Shown one piece after another: positions 19,996 to 28,705 of a stretch of DNA of 64,000 nucleotides (position 1 is the first letter of the stretch; each line of letters opens with the position of its first letter). The notes under the pieces were generated by a model that saw only the letters and a program-made list of their open reading frames with translations, was not told the origin of the DNA and made no database searches. The stretch is from Streptomyces sp. NBC_01723. GTDB taxonomy: Bacteria; Actinomycetota; Actinomycetes; Streptomycetales; Streptomycetaceae. Both the position numbers and the translations under genes were made by a program. The stretch is from positions 2,654,001 to 2,718,000 of the forward strand of contig NZ_CP109171.1 in the NCBI RefSeq assembly GCF_036246005.1. The letters run 5' to 3'.

Positions 19996-20613
19996 TCAGG
20001 CGCCCGTGCCGCCGCCTCCCGGCATGCCGGCGGCCGTGGTGATGACGTCGTCGACGAGGCCGTACTCCTTGGCCTCGAAGGCGTCGAACCAGCGGTCGCG
20101 GTCCGAGTCGCGGGTGATCTGCTCGATCGTCTGGCCGGTGTGCTGCGAGGTCAGCTCGGCCATGCGCTTCTTGGTGTGGAGCAGCCGCTCGGCGTGGATC
20201 TTGATGTCCGAGGCCGAACCGGCGAGGCCGGCGGAGGGCTGGTGGATCAGGATCTCGGCGTTCGGCAGCGCGAAGCGCTTGCCGGGGGTGCCCGCGCTGA
20301 GCAGGAACTGCCCCATCGAGGCCGCGAGGCCCATCGCGATCGTCACCACGTCGTTCTTGATGTACTGCATGGTGTCGTAGATCGCCATGCCGGCCGTGAT
20401 CGAGCCGCCGGGGCTGTTGATGTACAGGAAGATGTCCTTGTCCGGGTCGGCGGCAAGGAGCAGCAGCTGTGCGGTGATCTTGTTGGCAATGTCGTCGTCG
20501 ACCGGCTGGCCGAGGAAGATGATTCGCTCGCCGAGCAGCCGGTTGTAGACCTGGTCGCCGAGGCCACCACCGATCGAGGGCTCGCCGGCGGCTGAGGGCA
20601 TCAGATTCGTCAC
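19996..20613 (-). CDS. clpP1: ATP-dependent Clp protease proteolytic subunit ClpP1
   Basis: The 205-aa form starts at GTG 20613, preceded by AGGTGG. An in-frame GTG at 20655 would give 219 aa, the length I recall from published annotation. Active-site residues are Ser99 (GLAASMGQ) and His124 (LIHQPS), with YINSPGGS conserved. The C-terminus is Gly-rich. The gene heads the clpP1-clpP2 operon, and a ClgR-like box lies about 145 bp upstream. Confidence 0.95.
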   Translation of the reverse strand: MTNLMPSAAGEPSIGGGLGDQVYNRLLGERIIFLGQPVDDDIANKITAQLLLLAADPDKDIFLYINSPGGSITAGMAIYDTMQYIKNDVVTIAMGLAASMGQFLLSAGTPGKRFALPNAEILIHQPSAGLAGSASDIKIHAERLLHTKKRMAELTSQHTGQTIEQITRDSDRDRWFDAFEAKEYGLVDDVITTAAGMPGGGGTGA

Positions 20614-20755
20614 GTATCCACCTGCTCGTCTTACGACGGCGCCGGGCCGTCTCACGTTTCCCTGCGGGGCTGGAGCCGCTTTCGGGGACTCCCCTGCCCT
20701 CGTATTCATGGACCCTAACGCGGTGGGCCTGCGGCGCCATCCCGGTTCTGCGGGT

Positions 20756-20769
20756 GTTCGCCGGGGGCG
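20756..20769 (-). promoter_or_regulatory. ClgR-type operator upstream of clpP1
   Basis: GTTCGC-CGGGG-GCG matches the GTTCGC-N5-GCG pattern recalled for ClgR sites in Streptomyces clpP1 promoters. ClgR activates clpP1P2 and is itself degraded by ClpP, closing a feedback loop (known for this system). The clgR gene is not in the window. Confidence 0.6.
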
Positions 20770-20840
20770 TAGAGCTCCGCAGGGTGCGCAGAACCCCACC
20801 GCCGTGGGCGGGCCCGCCGGTTTACGGCCGCGGGCCGCCT

Positions 20841-20873
20841 GTGGCTGGTCGCGCGGTTCCCCGCGCCCCTGGG
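20841..20873 (-). repeat. Streptomyces dispersed intergenic repeat, copy 2
   Basis: Same core as 13852-13886, with one internal A/G difference and divergence at the ends. It again lies just past a terminator (that of tig) in the direction of transcription. It contains a GCGCGG-TTCC-CCGCGC mini-hairpin. Confidence 0.75.
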
Positions 20874-20895
20874 TGGGCTGTCCAGCCGTATGACG

Positions 20896-20929
20896 AACGG
20901 GCCCCGGCGTCAGACGTCCGGGGCCCGTT
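20896..20929 (-). terminator. tig terminator
   Basis: A 12-bp perfect stem (AACGGGCCCCGG/CCGGGGCCCGTT) with a 10-nt loop lies about 40 bp after the tig stop. Confidence 0.8.
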
Positions 20930-20969
20930 TCGCATCCGTCGGGGACGAAGCGAGGGGTGATCAGCTTGA

Positions 20970-22364
20970 TCAGCCCTCGGTCTTCTCCTCGGCCTTCTCG
21001 TCGGCGGACTCGGTGGACTCGGTGGCGGCCTCCGTGGCCTCCGTCTCCTCGTCCTCGTCGTCCAGGTCGACGATCTCGCCGTTGGTGTCCTTGACCGTGG
21101 CCTTCTCGACCACGGCGGCCAGGGCCTTGCCGCGGGCGACCTCGCCGACGAGGAGCGGGACCTGGCCCTGCTCGACGACGGCCTGGGCGAACTGGTCGGG
21201 GGACATGCCGGAGGAGGCGGCACGGCGCATGAGGTGCTCGGTCAGCTCTTCCTGGCTGACGTTGAGCTTCTCCTGCTTGACCAGCTCGTCGAGGACGAAC
21301 TGGGTCTTGATGCCCTTGACCGCGGCCTCACGGGTCTCGGTCTCGAACTCCTCGGCCGTCTTGCCCTGGAGCTCCAGGTACTTCTCCAGGTCGAGACCCA
21401 TCTGGCCGAGCTGGTGGTGCTCGAGGTTGTGCTTACGGGTGTTGACCTCGTCCTCGAGGAGCTTCTCGGGGACGGGGACCTCGACCAGTTCGAGCAGCTT
21501 GTCCAGCACGCGCTCCTGGGCCTGCGTGGCCTGGTCGTACTGCTTCATGTTGGCGAGGCGCTTGCGGCTGTCGGCGCGCAGCTCCTCCAGCGTGTCGAAC
21601 TCCGACGCGAGCTGCGCGAAGTCGTCGTCCAGCTCGGGCAGCTCGCGCGCGGCGACCTGGCTGACCTTGACGGTCACCCGGGCCTCCTTGCCGGCCCCCG
21701 AGCCGCCCTTGAGCTCGGAGGTGAAGGTGGTCTCGCCACCGGCCTCCAGGCCCGTCACGGCGTCGTCGATGCCTTCCAGCAGCTCGCCGGAGCCGATCGT
21801 GTAGGAGACGCCGTCGGCGACGCCGTCCTCCAGGACCTCGCCGTCGACCTCGGCCCGCAGGTCGAGGGTGACCACGTCGCCCTCGGCGGCGGCGCGCTCG
21901 ACCGGGGAGGTGGAGGCGAAGCGCTCACGCAGCTGCTCCACCGACTTCTCGACGTCGTCGTCGGAGACGTCGACGGCGTCGACCTCCACCTCGATGCCGG
22001 AGTAGTCCGGGATCTCGACGGTCGGACGGATGTCGACCTCGGCGGTGAAGTTCAGCGTCTCGCCGTCCTTCAGCTCCGTGATGTCGACCTCGGGCTGGCC
22101 GAGCGGGTTCAGCTCGGCCTCGTTGACCGCGTCGGTGTAGAACTTGGGAAGCGCGTCGTTGACCGCCTCCTCCAGCACCGCACCGCGGCCGAACCGCTGG
22201 TCGATGACCCGGGCCGGGATCTTGCCCTTGCGGAAGCCCTTCACCGTGACCTGCTGGTTGATCTTCTTGTACGCCGCGTCGAGGCTGTCCTTGAGCTCCT
22301 CGAAGGGCACCTCGACAGTGAGCCGAACCCGGGTCGGGTTCAGGGTCTCCACGGCGCTCTTCAC
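20970..22364 (-). CDS. tig: Trigger factor chaperone
   Basis: The 464-aa protein has the N-terminal ribosome-binding domain with the signature [17 protein letters not shown], a central FKBP-type PPIase domain ([16 protein letters not shown]) and the long helical C-terminal domain. It binds the ribosomal exit tunnel and shields nascent chains. The last ~40 residues are an acidic Glu/Asp/Thr/Ser tail, longer than in E. coli trigger factor but common in actinomycetes. A good promoter lies about 120 bp upstream. The neighbourhood tig-clpP1-clpP2-clpX is conserved in many bacteria. Confidence 0.97.
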   Translation of the reverse strand: MKSAVETLNPTRVRLTVEVPFEELKDSLDAAYKKINQQVTVKGFRKGKIPARVIDQRFGRGAVLEEAVNDALPKFYTDAVNEAELNPLGQPEVDITELKDGETLNFTAEVDIRPTVEIPDYSGIEVEVDAVDVSDDDVEKSVEQLRERFASTSPVERAAAEGDVVTLDLRAEVDGEVLEDGVADGVSYTIGSGELLEGIDDAVTGLEAGGETTFTSELKGGSGAGKEARVTVKVSQVAARELPELDDDFAQLASEFDTLEELRADSRKRLANMKQYDQATQAQERVLDKLLELVEVPVPEKLLEDEVNTRKHNLEHHQLGQMGLDLEKYLELQGKTAEEFETETREAAVKGIKTQFVLDELVKQEKLNVSQEELTEHLMRRAASSGMSPDQFAQAVVEQGQVPLLVGEVARGKALAAVVEKATVKDTNGEIVDLDDEDEETEATEAATESTESADEKAEEKTEG

Positions 22365-22478
22365 GGTTCGGTCTCCTTGGTGGCTGACTTCTTGGGTTTC
22401 GCCGGAGCCAGAGCGGCATCCGGCAAATTTCGCCGCCCGGAGACTTCAGACGCTGAGACACACGGGCGTGCAGCTTGC

Positions 22479-22507
22479 ATAGTAACGGCAGCGACTACAC
22501 GGCCCAA
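22479..22507 (-). promoter_or_regulatory. Likely vegetative promoter of tig
   Basis: On the minus strand, TTGGGC (-35, 22507-22502) and TACTAT (-10, 22484-22479) are 17 bp apart and about 115 bp upstream of the tig ATG. The spacing and -10 fit HrdB-type promoters. Confidence 0.5.
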
Positions 22508-22563
22508 AAGGCGATCACCGGCGCTCGTGCGCGGGGGATCCTCAGGTGATCGGCCGAGGTGGT

Positions 22564-22636
22564 CGGGGTGGCGGGATTTGAACCCACGGCCTTCCGCTCC
22601 CAAAGCGGACGCGCTACCAAGCTGCGCCACACCCCG
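22564..22636 (-). tRNA. tRNA-Pro (anticodon UGG)
   Basis: The minus-strand transcript folds into a full cloverleaf. The acceptor stem is CGGGGTG/CACCCCG, the anticodon stem TCCGC/GCGGA carries loop TTTGGGA (anticodon TGG), and the T arm is GTGGG-TTCAAAT-CCCGC. CCA is not encoded. The UGG anticodon can read most Pro codons by wobble. Confidence 0.96.
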
Positions 22637-22800
22637 TCTGGTGCGAGACGTAGGGTACATGCCGCCGGGCGCCGGGTACCGCAGAGTTTTCCGGTGCGTC
22701 CGGTCCGGCCCGGCGCGGACCGGAAGGGGTGTGCGGTGAGGGGGAACGACCCGCTACGATGCCTTCAGTGCCGCGGTCACCGACCTGCGGCGCGTGGTGT

Positions 22801-22874
22801 GCGGGCGTAGCTCAATGGTAGAGCCCTAGTCTTCCAAACTAGCTACGCGGGTTCGATTCCCGTCGCCCGCTCCA
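22801..22874 (+). tRNA. tRNA-Gly (anticodon UCC), CCA encoded
   Basis: The cloverleaf has acceptor stem GCGGGCG/CGCCCGC and anticodon stem CTAGT/ACTAG with loop CTTCCAA (anticodon TCC). The T arm is CGGGT-TCGATTC-CCGTC. After discriminator T the 3' CCA is written in the DNA, unlike the neighbouring tRNA-Pro. A candidate -10 (TACGAT, 22755-22760) lies 40 bp upstream. A 20-bp-stem terminator starts 5 bp after the CCA. Confidence 0.96.
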
Positions 22875-22878
22875 ACCG

Positions 22879-22929
22879 ATCTGGGCAAGGTCGGAGGATC
22901 ACTCCTCCGACCTTGCCCAGATTGTTTTT
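22879..22929 (+). terminator. Strong intrinsic terminator after tRNA-Gly
   Basis: A 20-bp perfect stem (22879-22898 with 22903-22922) and 4-nt loop TCAC are followed by TGTTTTT. This is one of the few classic U-tract terminators in this GC-rich window. Confidence 0.95.
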
Positions 22930-22965
22930 CCGGGTCCCGGTCGGACCCGTCGGACGAAACGGACG

Positions 22966-23460
22966 GTGAGAGCCCTGGACGGCATGCCGAAGGCGGGGGC
23001 CTCCGGCGCGCGCCGGTGGGACGGCGACCCCGGGCCTCGCGCGTCCTTCCTGGTGTCACTGGTGCTCGCGCTGCTGCTGGGCGCGCTGTCGGCGCTGGTG
23101 ATGCTTCCGGCGGCCCAGCACCTGCGCTCTCTCCAGGACGGCGAGCGGGCGCGCGCGACGTTGCACACGGACGGCGCGTGCATGGCGGGCAAGTGCCGGG
23201 TCGAGTTCGAGGCCGGCGGACGGACCGTGGTGGCCGATCTGCCCGTGGGCAGCGGCGGCGGCAAGACCTCTGCCGGCAGCTCGCTGACCGTCCGGTACCA
23301 GGCGGACGATCCGCACGTGGTCGCCCGTGAGGCCGATGTCGGGGGCGGCGGGGCAGCCGTACTGGCGGCGGTGTCGGGCGGGTTCGCCCTGCTCTTCCTG
23401 GTGGCCTCGGTCGTCGCGGCCGTGTTCGTGGCGCGGCAGCGGCGGCGGCAGCCCTCCTGA
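22966..23460 (+). CDS. Two-TM membrane protein, DUF3592-like
   Basis: The 164-aa product has two transmembrane helices (ASFLVSLVLALLLGALSALVML near residue 28, and AAVLAAVSGGFALLFLVASVVAAVFVA near the end). They enclose a roughly 75-residue domain with two cysteines (GACMAGKCRVEF) and VRYQADDPHVV, which resembles the DUF3592 beta domain. The function is unknown. Two starts are possible: GTG at 22966, or ATG at 22984 (MPKAGAS); neither has a strong ribosome-binding site. It follows the tRNA-Gly terminator and converges with the next small gene. Confidence 0.65.
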   Translation: MRALDGMPKAGASGARRWDGDPGPRASFLVSLVLALLLGALSALVMLPAAQHLRSLQDGERARATLHTDGACMAGKCRVEFEAGGRTVVADLPVGSGGGKTSAGSSLTVRYQADDPHVVAREADVGGGGAAVLAAVSGGFALLFLVASVVAAVFVARQRRRQPS

Positions 23461-23504
23461 CCCTCCCCGGCGTGCTCTGCCAGGGCGGGCCCGGATGCGG
23501 TCCC

Positions 23505-23699
23505 CTAGAACTGGATCGAGTTGATCGTGTCCGCTATCGAGTTCAGGAACCGCTGGATGTCGTCGGCCATGCCGGTCGAGGCCAGGAAGAAGCCGAAGAG
23601 GACGGCGACGATCGCCGGCCCCGCCTTGATGGAGCCTCCCCGGAGCAGCACCACCAGGATGATTGCCAACAGCAGCACCACTGACAGCGAAATGGCCAC
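23505..23699 (-). CDS. Small 64-aa membrane protein
   Basis: The product has one N-terminal helix (ISLSVVLLLAIILVVLL), a short basic loop (RGGSIKAG), a second hydrophobic segment (AIVAVLFGFFLAS) and a polar amphipathic tail (DDIQRFLNSIADTINSI). It starts at a GTG with GAGGGTG upstream. From memory it resembles short membrane proteins conserved in streptomycetes with unknown function. It converges with the DUF3592-like gene 44 bp away. Confidence 0.7.
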   Translation of the reverse strand: MAISLSVVLLLAIILVVLLRGGSIKAGPAIVAVLFGFFLASTGMADDIQRFLNSIADTINSIQF

Positions 23700-24362
23700 A
23701 ACTGATCACACCCTCGGTCGGTCCGCTCTCCCGGCCCGGAGGTGCCGCATCGCACACCCCCGCCAGAACCATCGTGCCACCAACCGGGCCCCGCTATGCG
23801 GCGGGTGACACATCGTCCGGCCGGTTCCGGGTGACCCCGTGCCCCGCACGGGCGGGCTCACTCGAAGATCACACCTCGTATGTACATTCGAGAGATCGCC
23901 CGTACGGGGAATTCCAGTCGTTTCGTTTCCATACACACACATCGCGTTCGCAGATATTTCGAATTGTCGCCGCAGCCACAGCGTCCACCACATCACAGGG
24001 AGATCACAGGATCACCCACGGGCCCCGTAAGCGTATTGAAGGGGACATTCCAGCAGAGTCGCCCGCCGGTCTTATGCGGTGCTTAGTCATGATGAGTCAT
24101 GACAAGTGGGGTGCTTCGACGCACCCTGTCACCGCACGGCCTACCCGGTGATGTGGGGGCTGTCACGCGAACGGAGGCGTCGAGTTCCGTGAAATGCGGG
24201 GTACCCGACAGGCACGCGGGAGTCGAATGCAGGAATGACGTCGAGGGTTTTACGGAATCACACAGAGAACGCTAGGGTGCCTCAGATGTTCTACGCTGCC
24301 CCGTCCCCCACAAGAGCAGCGAGGTCCTGTGACGACTCGCCGAGTTTCCGGCGGGGGGTTGC
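23700..24362. other. Long AT-richer regulatory region upstream of the acyltransferase
   Basis: This 663-bp gene-free stretch is visibly AT-richer than its surroundings from about 23880 to 24270. Short ORFs in it have no coding bias. A direct repeat, AGTCATGA-tg-AGTCATGA, lies near 24086-24103. TAGGGT at about 24273-24278 could be a -10 for the acyltransferase gene. No known riboswitch or sRNA is recognised. Confidence 0.5.
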
Positions 24363-25541
24363 ATGACTAGCTCGCTGCGATCGCACGGTGACCGGAAAAC
24401 GCCGTCCCCTCCGGACCAGCAGACCCAGCACCCCCGGCCGGGCCGCCAACGTGACGCGTTCTTCGACAACGCCAAGTACCTGGCGATCGTGCTGGTCGGC
24501 ATCGGTCACGCCTGGGGACAGATCCTGGACGGGAACCGGACCGTGGAGACCCTCTACCGGGTCCTGTACACGTTCCACATGCCGGCGTTCATCGTCATCT
24601 CCGGCTACTTCTCGCGCAGTTTCGACCTGAGCCCCAAGCGGGTCAAGCGGCTGATCACCGGTGTCGCCGTCCCGTACCTGGTGTTCGAGGTCGTGTACAC
24701 GCTGCACCGCCGCTTCAGCGAGGACCCGCAGAGCGACTTCAGCCTGCTGGACCCCACCTACCTCCTGTGGTTCCTGTGCGCGCTGTTCGTCTGGCGGCTG
24801 ACCACGCCGATCTGGCAGACGGTCCGCTGGCCGCTGCCGATCTCGCTCGCCATCGCCGCGGCGGCGTCCGTGACGCCCAGCGTCGGGAACGACCTGAACA
24901 TGCAGCGGGTGCTCCAGTTCCTGCCCTGCTTCGTGCTGGGCCTCGTGCTGCGCCCCGAGCACTTCCAGCTGGTGCGCCGCCGTTCGGCGCGGATCGTGGC
25001 CGTACCGGTCGTCGCGGCGGCCGTGGTCGTCGCCTGGTGGTCGGTGCCGCGCATGGAGACCGGCTGGTTCTACCGCAACGCCGCGATGACGGACACGGGC
25101 CTGCCCTGGTGGTCCGGTGCGATCGTCACCCTCGCGCTCTTCGGCTGCTCGGTCGTGCTGACCGCCTGCTTCTTCGCCTGGGTGCCGGGCCGTCGCATGT
25201 GGTTCACGGCGCTCGGCGCGGGCACGATCTACGGCTACCTGCTGCACGGCTTCCTGGTGAAGGAGGGCAGCTACACGGACTGGTTCAAGCAGCCCCTGCT
25301 GGACCAGCCGCTCGGCGAGATCGGCCTCACCGTCCTCGGCGCCACCGTCGTCACCCTGTTCTGCACCAAGCCGGTCCAACGGGCCCTGCGGTTCGTCGTG
25401 GAGCCGAAGATGGACTGGGCGTTCAAGCGCGACTCGGGTGCGGCCGCCCGGGGACGCAGGGAACAGGAGAAGAAGACCGAGCCGGCCGAGGCGCGCCAGG
25501 CGACCGCGCCCAGCAGGGCCGGCGAGAAGGTCTCCGTCTAG
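24363..25541 (+). CDS. Integral membrane acyltransferase (acyltransferase-3 type)
   Basis: The 392-aa polytopic protein has the N-terminal FFDNAKYLAIVLVGIGHAWG motif, with its catalytic-type His, and FHMPAFIVISGYF. About ten transmembrane helices follow and a hydrophilic charged tail ends the chain. This is the OafA/fucose-4-O-acetylase-like group, which O-acylates exported sugars or cell-surface glycans using cytoplasmic acyl-CoA. The acceptor here is unknown. The ATG has a run of G (GGGGGG) 5-6 nt upstream. The long AT-rich upstream region suggests elaborate regulation; the gene stands alone. Confidence 0.85.
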   Translation: MTSSLRSHGDRKTPSPPDQQTQHPRPGRQRDAFFDNAKYLAIVLVGIGHAWGQILDGNRTVETLYRVLYTFHMPAFIVISGYFSRSFDLSPKRVKRLITGVAVPYLVFEVVYTLHRRFSEDPQSDFSLLDPTYLLWFLCALFVWRLTTPIWQTVRWPLPISLAIAAAASVTPSVGNDLNMQRVLQFLPCFVLGLVLRPEHFQLVRRRSARIVAVPVVAAAVVVAWWSVPRMETGWFYRNAAMTDTGLPWWSGAIVTLALFGCSVVLTACFFAWVPGRRMWFTALGAGTIYGYLLHGFLVKEGSYTDWFKQPLLDQPLGEIGLTVLGATVVTLFCTKPVQRALRFVVEPKMDWAFKRDSGAAARGRREQEKKTEPAEARQATAPSRAGEKVSV

Positions 25542-25573
25542 CGACGGGTCCCGCGGCCCGTTCCGCCCCCGAC

Positions 25574-26074
25574 TCAGGCACCCGGTTCGACCAGGCCGAG
25601 AAGTGCGCGCATCCGCGTGTACTTCTCGGTCAGCCGCGTGCGGGTGGCCTCGTCGAGGACCGCGAGGCGCGCCGGGTCCGCGTTGTGCGCCAGGTCCGCC
25701 GCCTTGACCAGGGCCGCGCCGGGCGTGGCCAGGATCCGTGCCGCGTACGCCTCGGGCGCCTCGCCCGGCCGTCTGGTGAGGGCGAGGACGATGTCCTTGG
25801 TGCGGCGGCTCAGCGCGGCCTCGCACAGCCATCGCTCGGAGAGGGCGTCGTCCTCGACGGCGTCGTGCAGCCAGGCCGCCGCGATCTGCTCGTCGTCCCC
25901 GCCGCGCCGCCGCACGCCCTCGGCGACGGCCCGCAGGTGTTCGGCGTACGGCCGGCCCGCCTTGTCGGTCTGTCCGGCGTGGGCGGCACGGGCGGTGGCC
26001 TCGACCTCGGCCGGGGTGAGCCGCGAGGCGGGCGGGGGTGGTGCGGGTGAAGAGGTGCGGGACACGGTGTCCAC
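25574..26074 (-). CDS. Small HD-domain (p)ppGpp hydrolase-like protein (MESH1-type)
   Basis: The 166-aa protein carries the RelA/SpoT-type HD hydrolase pattern: AHAGQTDKAGRPYAEH (H32, H46), AAWLHDAVED (H70-D71) and KAADLAHNAD. There is no synthetase or TGS/ACT domain, so it fits single-domain SAH enzymes that hydrolyse (p)ppGpp or related nucleotides. It begins only 4 bp after the stop of the upstream SpoIIE-type phosphatase, so the two form a two-gene operon, perhaps linking sigma-factor control to the alarmone pool. That link is inference. The start is a GTG without a strong ribosome-binding site, consistent with coupling. Confidence 0.8.
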   Translation of the reverse strand: MDTVSRTSSPAPPPPASRLTPAEVEATARAAHAGQTDKAGRPYAEHLRAVAEGVRRRGGDDEQIAAAWLHDAVEDDALSERWLCEAALSRRTKDIVLALTRRPGEAPEAYAARILATPGAALVKAADLAHNADPARLAVLDEATRTRLTEKYTRMRALLGLVEPGA

Positions 26075-26078
26075 TGTG

Positions 26079-27269
26079 TCAGCCGGCCGCCGGCGACGCC
26101 GACTGGGACGCCAGGCCCCCGCGGCTGATCAGCAGGAGCGCCCGGTCGTCGTTGACGTCCTTGGCCACCGCCTCGATCAGATGCCAGGCGGCGCCGTGGA
26201 AACCGCCCGCGACATAGCGGTCGGCCTCGCCGGTGAGCCGGTCGATGCCCTCGGCGATGTCCCGGTCGGAGGTCTCGACCAGGCCGTCCGTGAAGAGCAT
26301 CAGCACGTCTCCGGGGCGCAGCGAACCCTTCACCTGGTCGAACTGCGCCCCGTCGTACACGCCGAGGAGCGGCCCGTCGGCCGACTTCTCCTCCCATCGG
26401 CCGGTGCCGGCGCTGAGCTGGAGGCCCGGCGGATGTCCGGCGGAGTACAGCTCGTAGTCGCCGGAGTCGAGGTCGAGGACGAGGTGGATGGAGGTGGCGA
26501 AGCCCTCGTCCCAGTCCTGGCGCAGCAGATAGCCGTTGGCGGCGGGAAGGAAGGCGTGCGGGGGCAGGCTGCCCAGCAGTCCGCCGAAGGCGCCCGACAG
26601 CAGCAGGGCGCGGGAGGCCGCGTCCATGCCCTTGCCGGAGACGTCGGTGAGGACCACCTCGAGCGTCCGGCCGCCGTTGGTGCGGGCGGCCACGACGAAG
26701 TCGCCGGAGAAGGACTGGCCGCCGGCCGGGCGCAGTGCCATCTCGCGGTGCCAGCCGGCCGGCAGCTGGGGCAGCTTGCTCTGGACGCGGATGCGTTCGC
26801 GCAGGTCGAAGAGCATGGTGCCGCCGCGCCGCCAGGGCACGCCGACCCGGCTGCGGAACTGGGCCACGAGCAGCCCGAAGAAACCACAGGCCGCGACGGT
26901 CAGGACCACGCCGGGGGTGACCCGGGAGGGGCCCTCGGTGTAGGGGCCGAGCTGCACGGACTCCACGATCAGCGCCGTGGCGGCCGCCGCGTACAGGCCG
27001 AGCAGGCTGGCCGGGCGCAGCAGCAGGCCGCCCGCGACGATCGGGATGACCAGCGCGGCGGGGGCGCACCACACGGAGTTCATCATCGTGGTGGCCGCGA
27101 TGACGGGGATCGTGAACAGCAGTCCGGCGAGCGCGATCCAGTCCGAGCCGTCGCCGCGGAAGTAGTCGACGGCGGATCGGCGCACGCCGACGCGGGCCCG
27201 GTGCCACTGCTTCTTCCACCGGGCCGTGAACGTCTCGGCCGCCGCGCGGCGCTGTCGTCCTGCTGTCAT
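26079..27269 (-). CDS. Membrane-bound SpoIIE-type PP2C phosphatase
   Basis: The 396-aa protein has a basic N-terminus, about five transmembrane helices (residues 45-135) and a C-terminal PPM/SpoIIE domain with the acidic metal motifs SGDFVVAA, LTDVSGKGMDAA, LFTDGLVE and DDRALLLISR. Such RsbU-like phosphatases dephosphorylate anti-anti-sigma factors. No PAS or GAF sensor is present, so the membrane domain is the probable input. It is followed at once by the HD hydrolase gene and is divergent from the Eis-like acetyltransferase. Confidence 0.9.
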   Translation of the reverse strand: MTAGRQRRAAAETFTARWKKQWHRARVGVRRSAVDYFRGDGSDWIALAGLLFTIPVIAATTMMNSVWCAPAALVIPIVAGGLLLRPASLLGLYAAAATALIVESVQLGPYTEGPSRVTPGVVLTVAACGFFGLLVAQFRSRVGVPWRRGGTMLFDLRERIRVQSKLPQLPAGWHREMALRPAGGQSFSGDFVVAARTNGGRTLEVVLTDVSGKGMDAASRALLLSGAFGGLLGSLPPHAFLPAANGYLLRQDWDEGFATSIHLVLDLDSGDYELYSAGHPPGLQLSAGTGRWEEKSADGPLLGVYDGAQFDQVKGSLRPGDVLMLFTDGLVETSDRDIAEGIDRLTGEADRYVAGGFHGAAWHLIEAVAKDVNDDRALLLISRGGLASQSASPAAG

Positions 27270-27465
27270 TAGTTCGGGACCCTATCCATCGGACCGGCCG
27301 CTTGGCACGGGAGGTCCCACTTGTCCCCCGTCCGAGGCCCGACTTCACAGTGAACTTCACGAACGGCCTTCGCGCCGCAACCCTGCCGAAATTGCCTCGC
27401 TCCTCTCCGTACCGCCCTGGTACGCATGCTGCATGGGACGCTCCACGGGAACAGACGGCGACGAC

Positions 27466-28695
27466 ATGACGACCGGGCCGCGGGTGCTGCGGCGCGACGA
27501 ATGGGACATCTGGTACGGGTCGCTGACCCGTGCCTTCGGCGGGGTCCCGGAATCCGCCGAGGAGACGGCGATGTACCGGGAGCTGACGCGGGTCGAGCGC
27601 TCGATCGGCGTGTGGGAGGGCGACGCGTGCGTCGGTACGGCGGGGGCGTTCGACTTCCGGCTGACCGTGCCGGGCGGTGCGGCGGTGGCCGCGGCCGGCG
27701 TGACGATGGTGAGCGTCGCCGCCACGCACCGGCGGCGGGGTGTGCTCACGTCGATGATGCGGCGGCAGCTGGACGACGTACGGTCCTGGGGCGAGCCACT
27801 GGCCGTACTGACCGCCTCCGAACCGGCGATCTACGGCCGGTTCGGGTACGGCGCCGCGACCTTCCAGGTCAACGCGGAGATCGACACGGACCGGGTCCGG
27901 CTGTCGGTGCCGCCGGGCACGGATGACGTACGGCTCGCGTACGCGGCGCCCGCCGACGTGCTCGACGCGTGCGAGGCGGTGTTCGCGCGGCTGGTGCCAG
28001 GGCGGCCCGGGATGCTGGCCCGGCTGCCGGGCTGGGACCGGCTGGGGCTGCTCGATCCGGAGAAGGACCGGGAGGGCGCCTCGCCGCTGCAGTGCGTGGT
28101 CGCCCGGCGGGACGGCGAGGTCACCGGGTACGCGCGGTTCCGGGTGCGGCCGGACTGGGAGCCCGCGGGGCCCAAGGGGACGGTGGTGCTGGACGAGTTG
28201 GCGGGGCTGGACGCGGCGACCGAGGCGGCGCTGTGGCGCTTCCTGTTCGACATCGACCTGACCTCGACGCTGACGGCGCGGGGACGGCCGGTCGACGAGG
28301 CGTGGCAGTACCAGGTGTCCGACATCCGGCGGTGCCGGCCGACGCTGCGGGACGCGCTGTACGTGCGGTTGGTGGACGTGGGGGCGGCGCTGGCGGCGCG
28401 GACCTACCAGGCGCCGGTGGACGTGGTGTTCGAGGTCGAGGACGCCTTCTGCCCCTGGAACGAGGGGTGTTGGCGGCTGAGCGGCGACCGCAAGGGCGCG
28501 TCCTGCGAGCGTACGTCCGACGCGGCGGATCTCGCCCTGTCCGTACGGGAGTTGGGCGCGGCCTACCTCGGGGGCGTGGGCCTGGCCTCGCTGGCCGCGG
28601 CCGGGCGGGTGCGGGAGCTGCGGCCCGGGGCGCTGACGGAGGCGTCGGTGGGGTTCGGGTCGCCCGTCGTGCCGTGGCTGCCGTACGGGTTCTGA
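27466..28695 (+). CDS. Eis-like GNAT N-acetyltransferase
   Basis: The 409-aa protein has two GNAT-type domains and a C-terminal SCP-like region, as in mycobacterial Eis. The acetyl-CoA loop is visible in VSVAATHRRRGVLTSMMRRQL, followed by PAIYGRFGYGAATF, and the C-terminal carboxylate end is WLPYGF. Eis enzymes acetylate amines such as aminoglycosides or lysines; the substrate here is unknown. The ATG at 27466 was chosen; an in-frame ATG at 27433 would add 11 residues. It converges with the DNA glycosylase gene 10 bp away. Confidence 0.88.
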   Translation: MTTGPRVLRRDEWDIWYGSLTRAFGGVPESAEETAMYRELTRVERSIGVWEGDACVGTAGAFDFRLTVPGGAAVAAAGVTMVSVAATHRRRGVLTSMMRRQLDDVRSWGEPLAVLTASEPAIYGRFGYGAATFQVNAEIDTDRVRLSVPPGTDDVRLAYAAPADVLDACEAVFARLVPGRPGMLARLPGWDRLGLLDPEKDREGASPLQCVVARRDGEVTGYARFRVRPDWEPAGPKGTVVLDELAGLDAATEAALWRFLFDIDLTSTLTARGRPVDEAWQYQVSDIRRCRPTLRDALYVRLVDVGAALAARTYQAPVDVVFEVEDAFCPWNEGCWRLSGDRKGASCERTSDAADLALSVRELGAAYLGGVGLASLAAAGRVRELRPGALTEASVGFGSPVVPWLPYGF

Positions 28696-28705
28696 GGGCG
28701 GGGCC

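Larger units (their letters stand above)
20614..20969. other. clpP1 promoter region and tig 3' region
   Basis: This 356-bp gap has no gene. From right to left it holds the tig terminator (20896-20929), a dispersed intergenic repeat (20841-20873) and the ClgR-like box (20756-20769), and then runs into the clpP1 leader. Confidence 0.7.

Noticed and set aside
23880..24270. c-di-AMP (ydaO) or other known riboswitch upstream of the acyltransferase
   Set aside because: None of the conserved core sequences I know for these classes is present.
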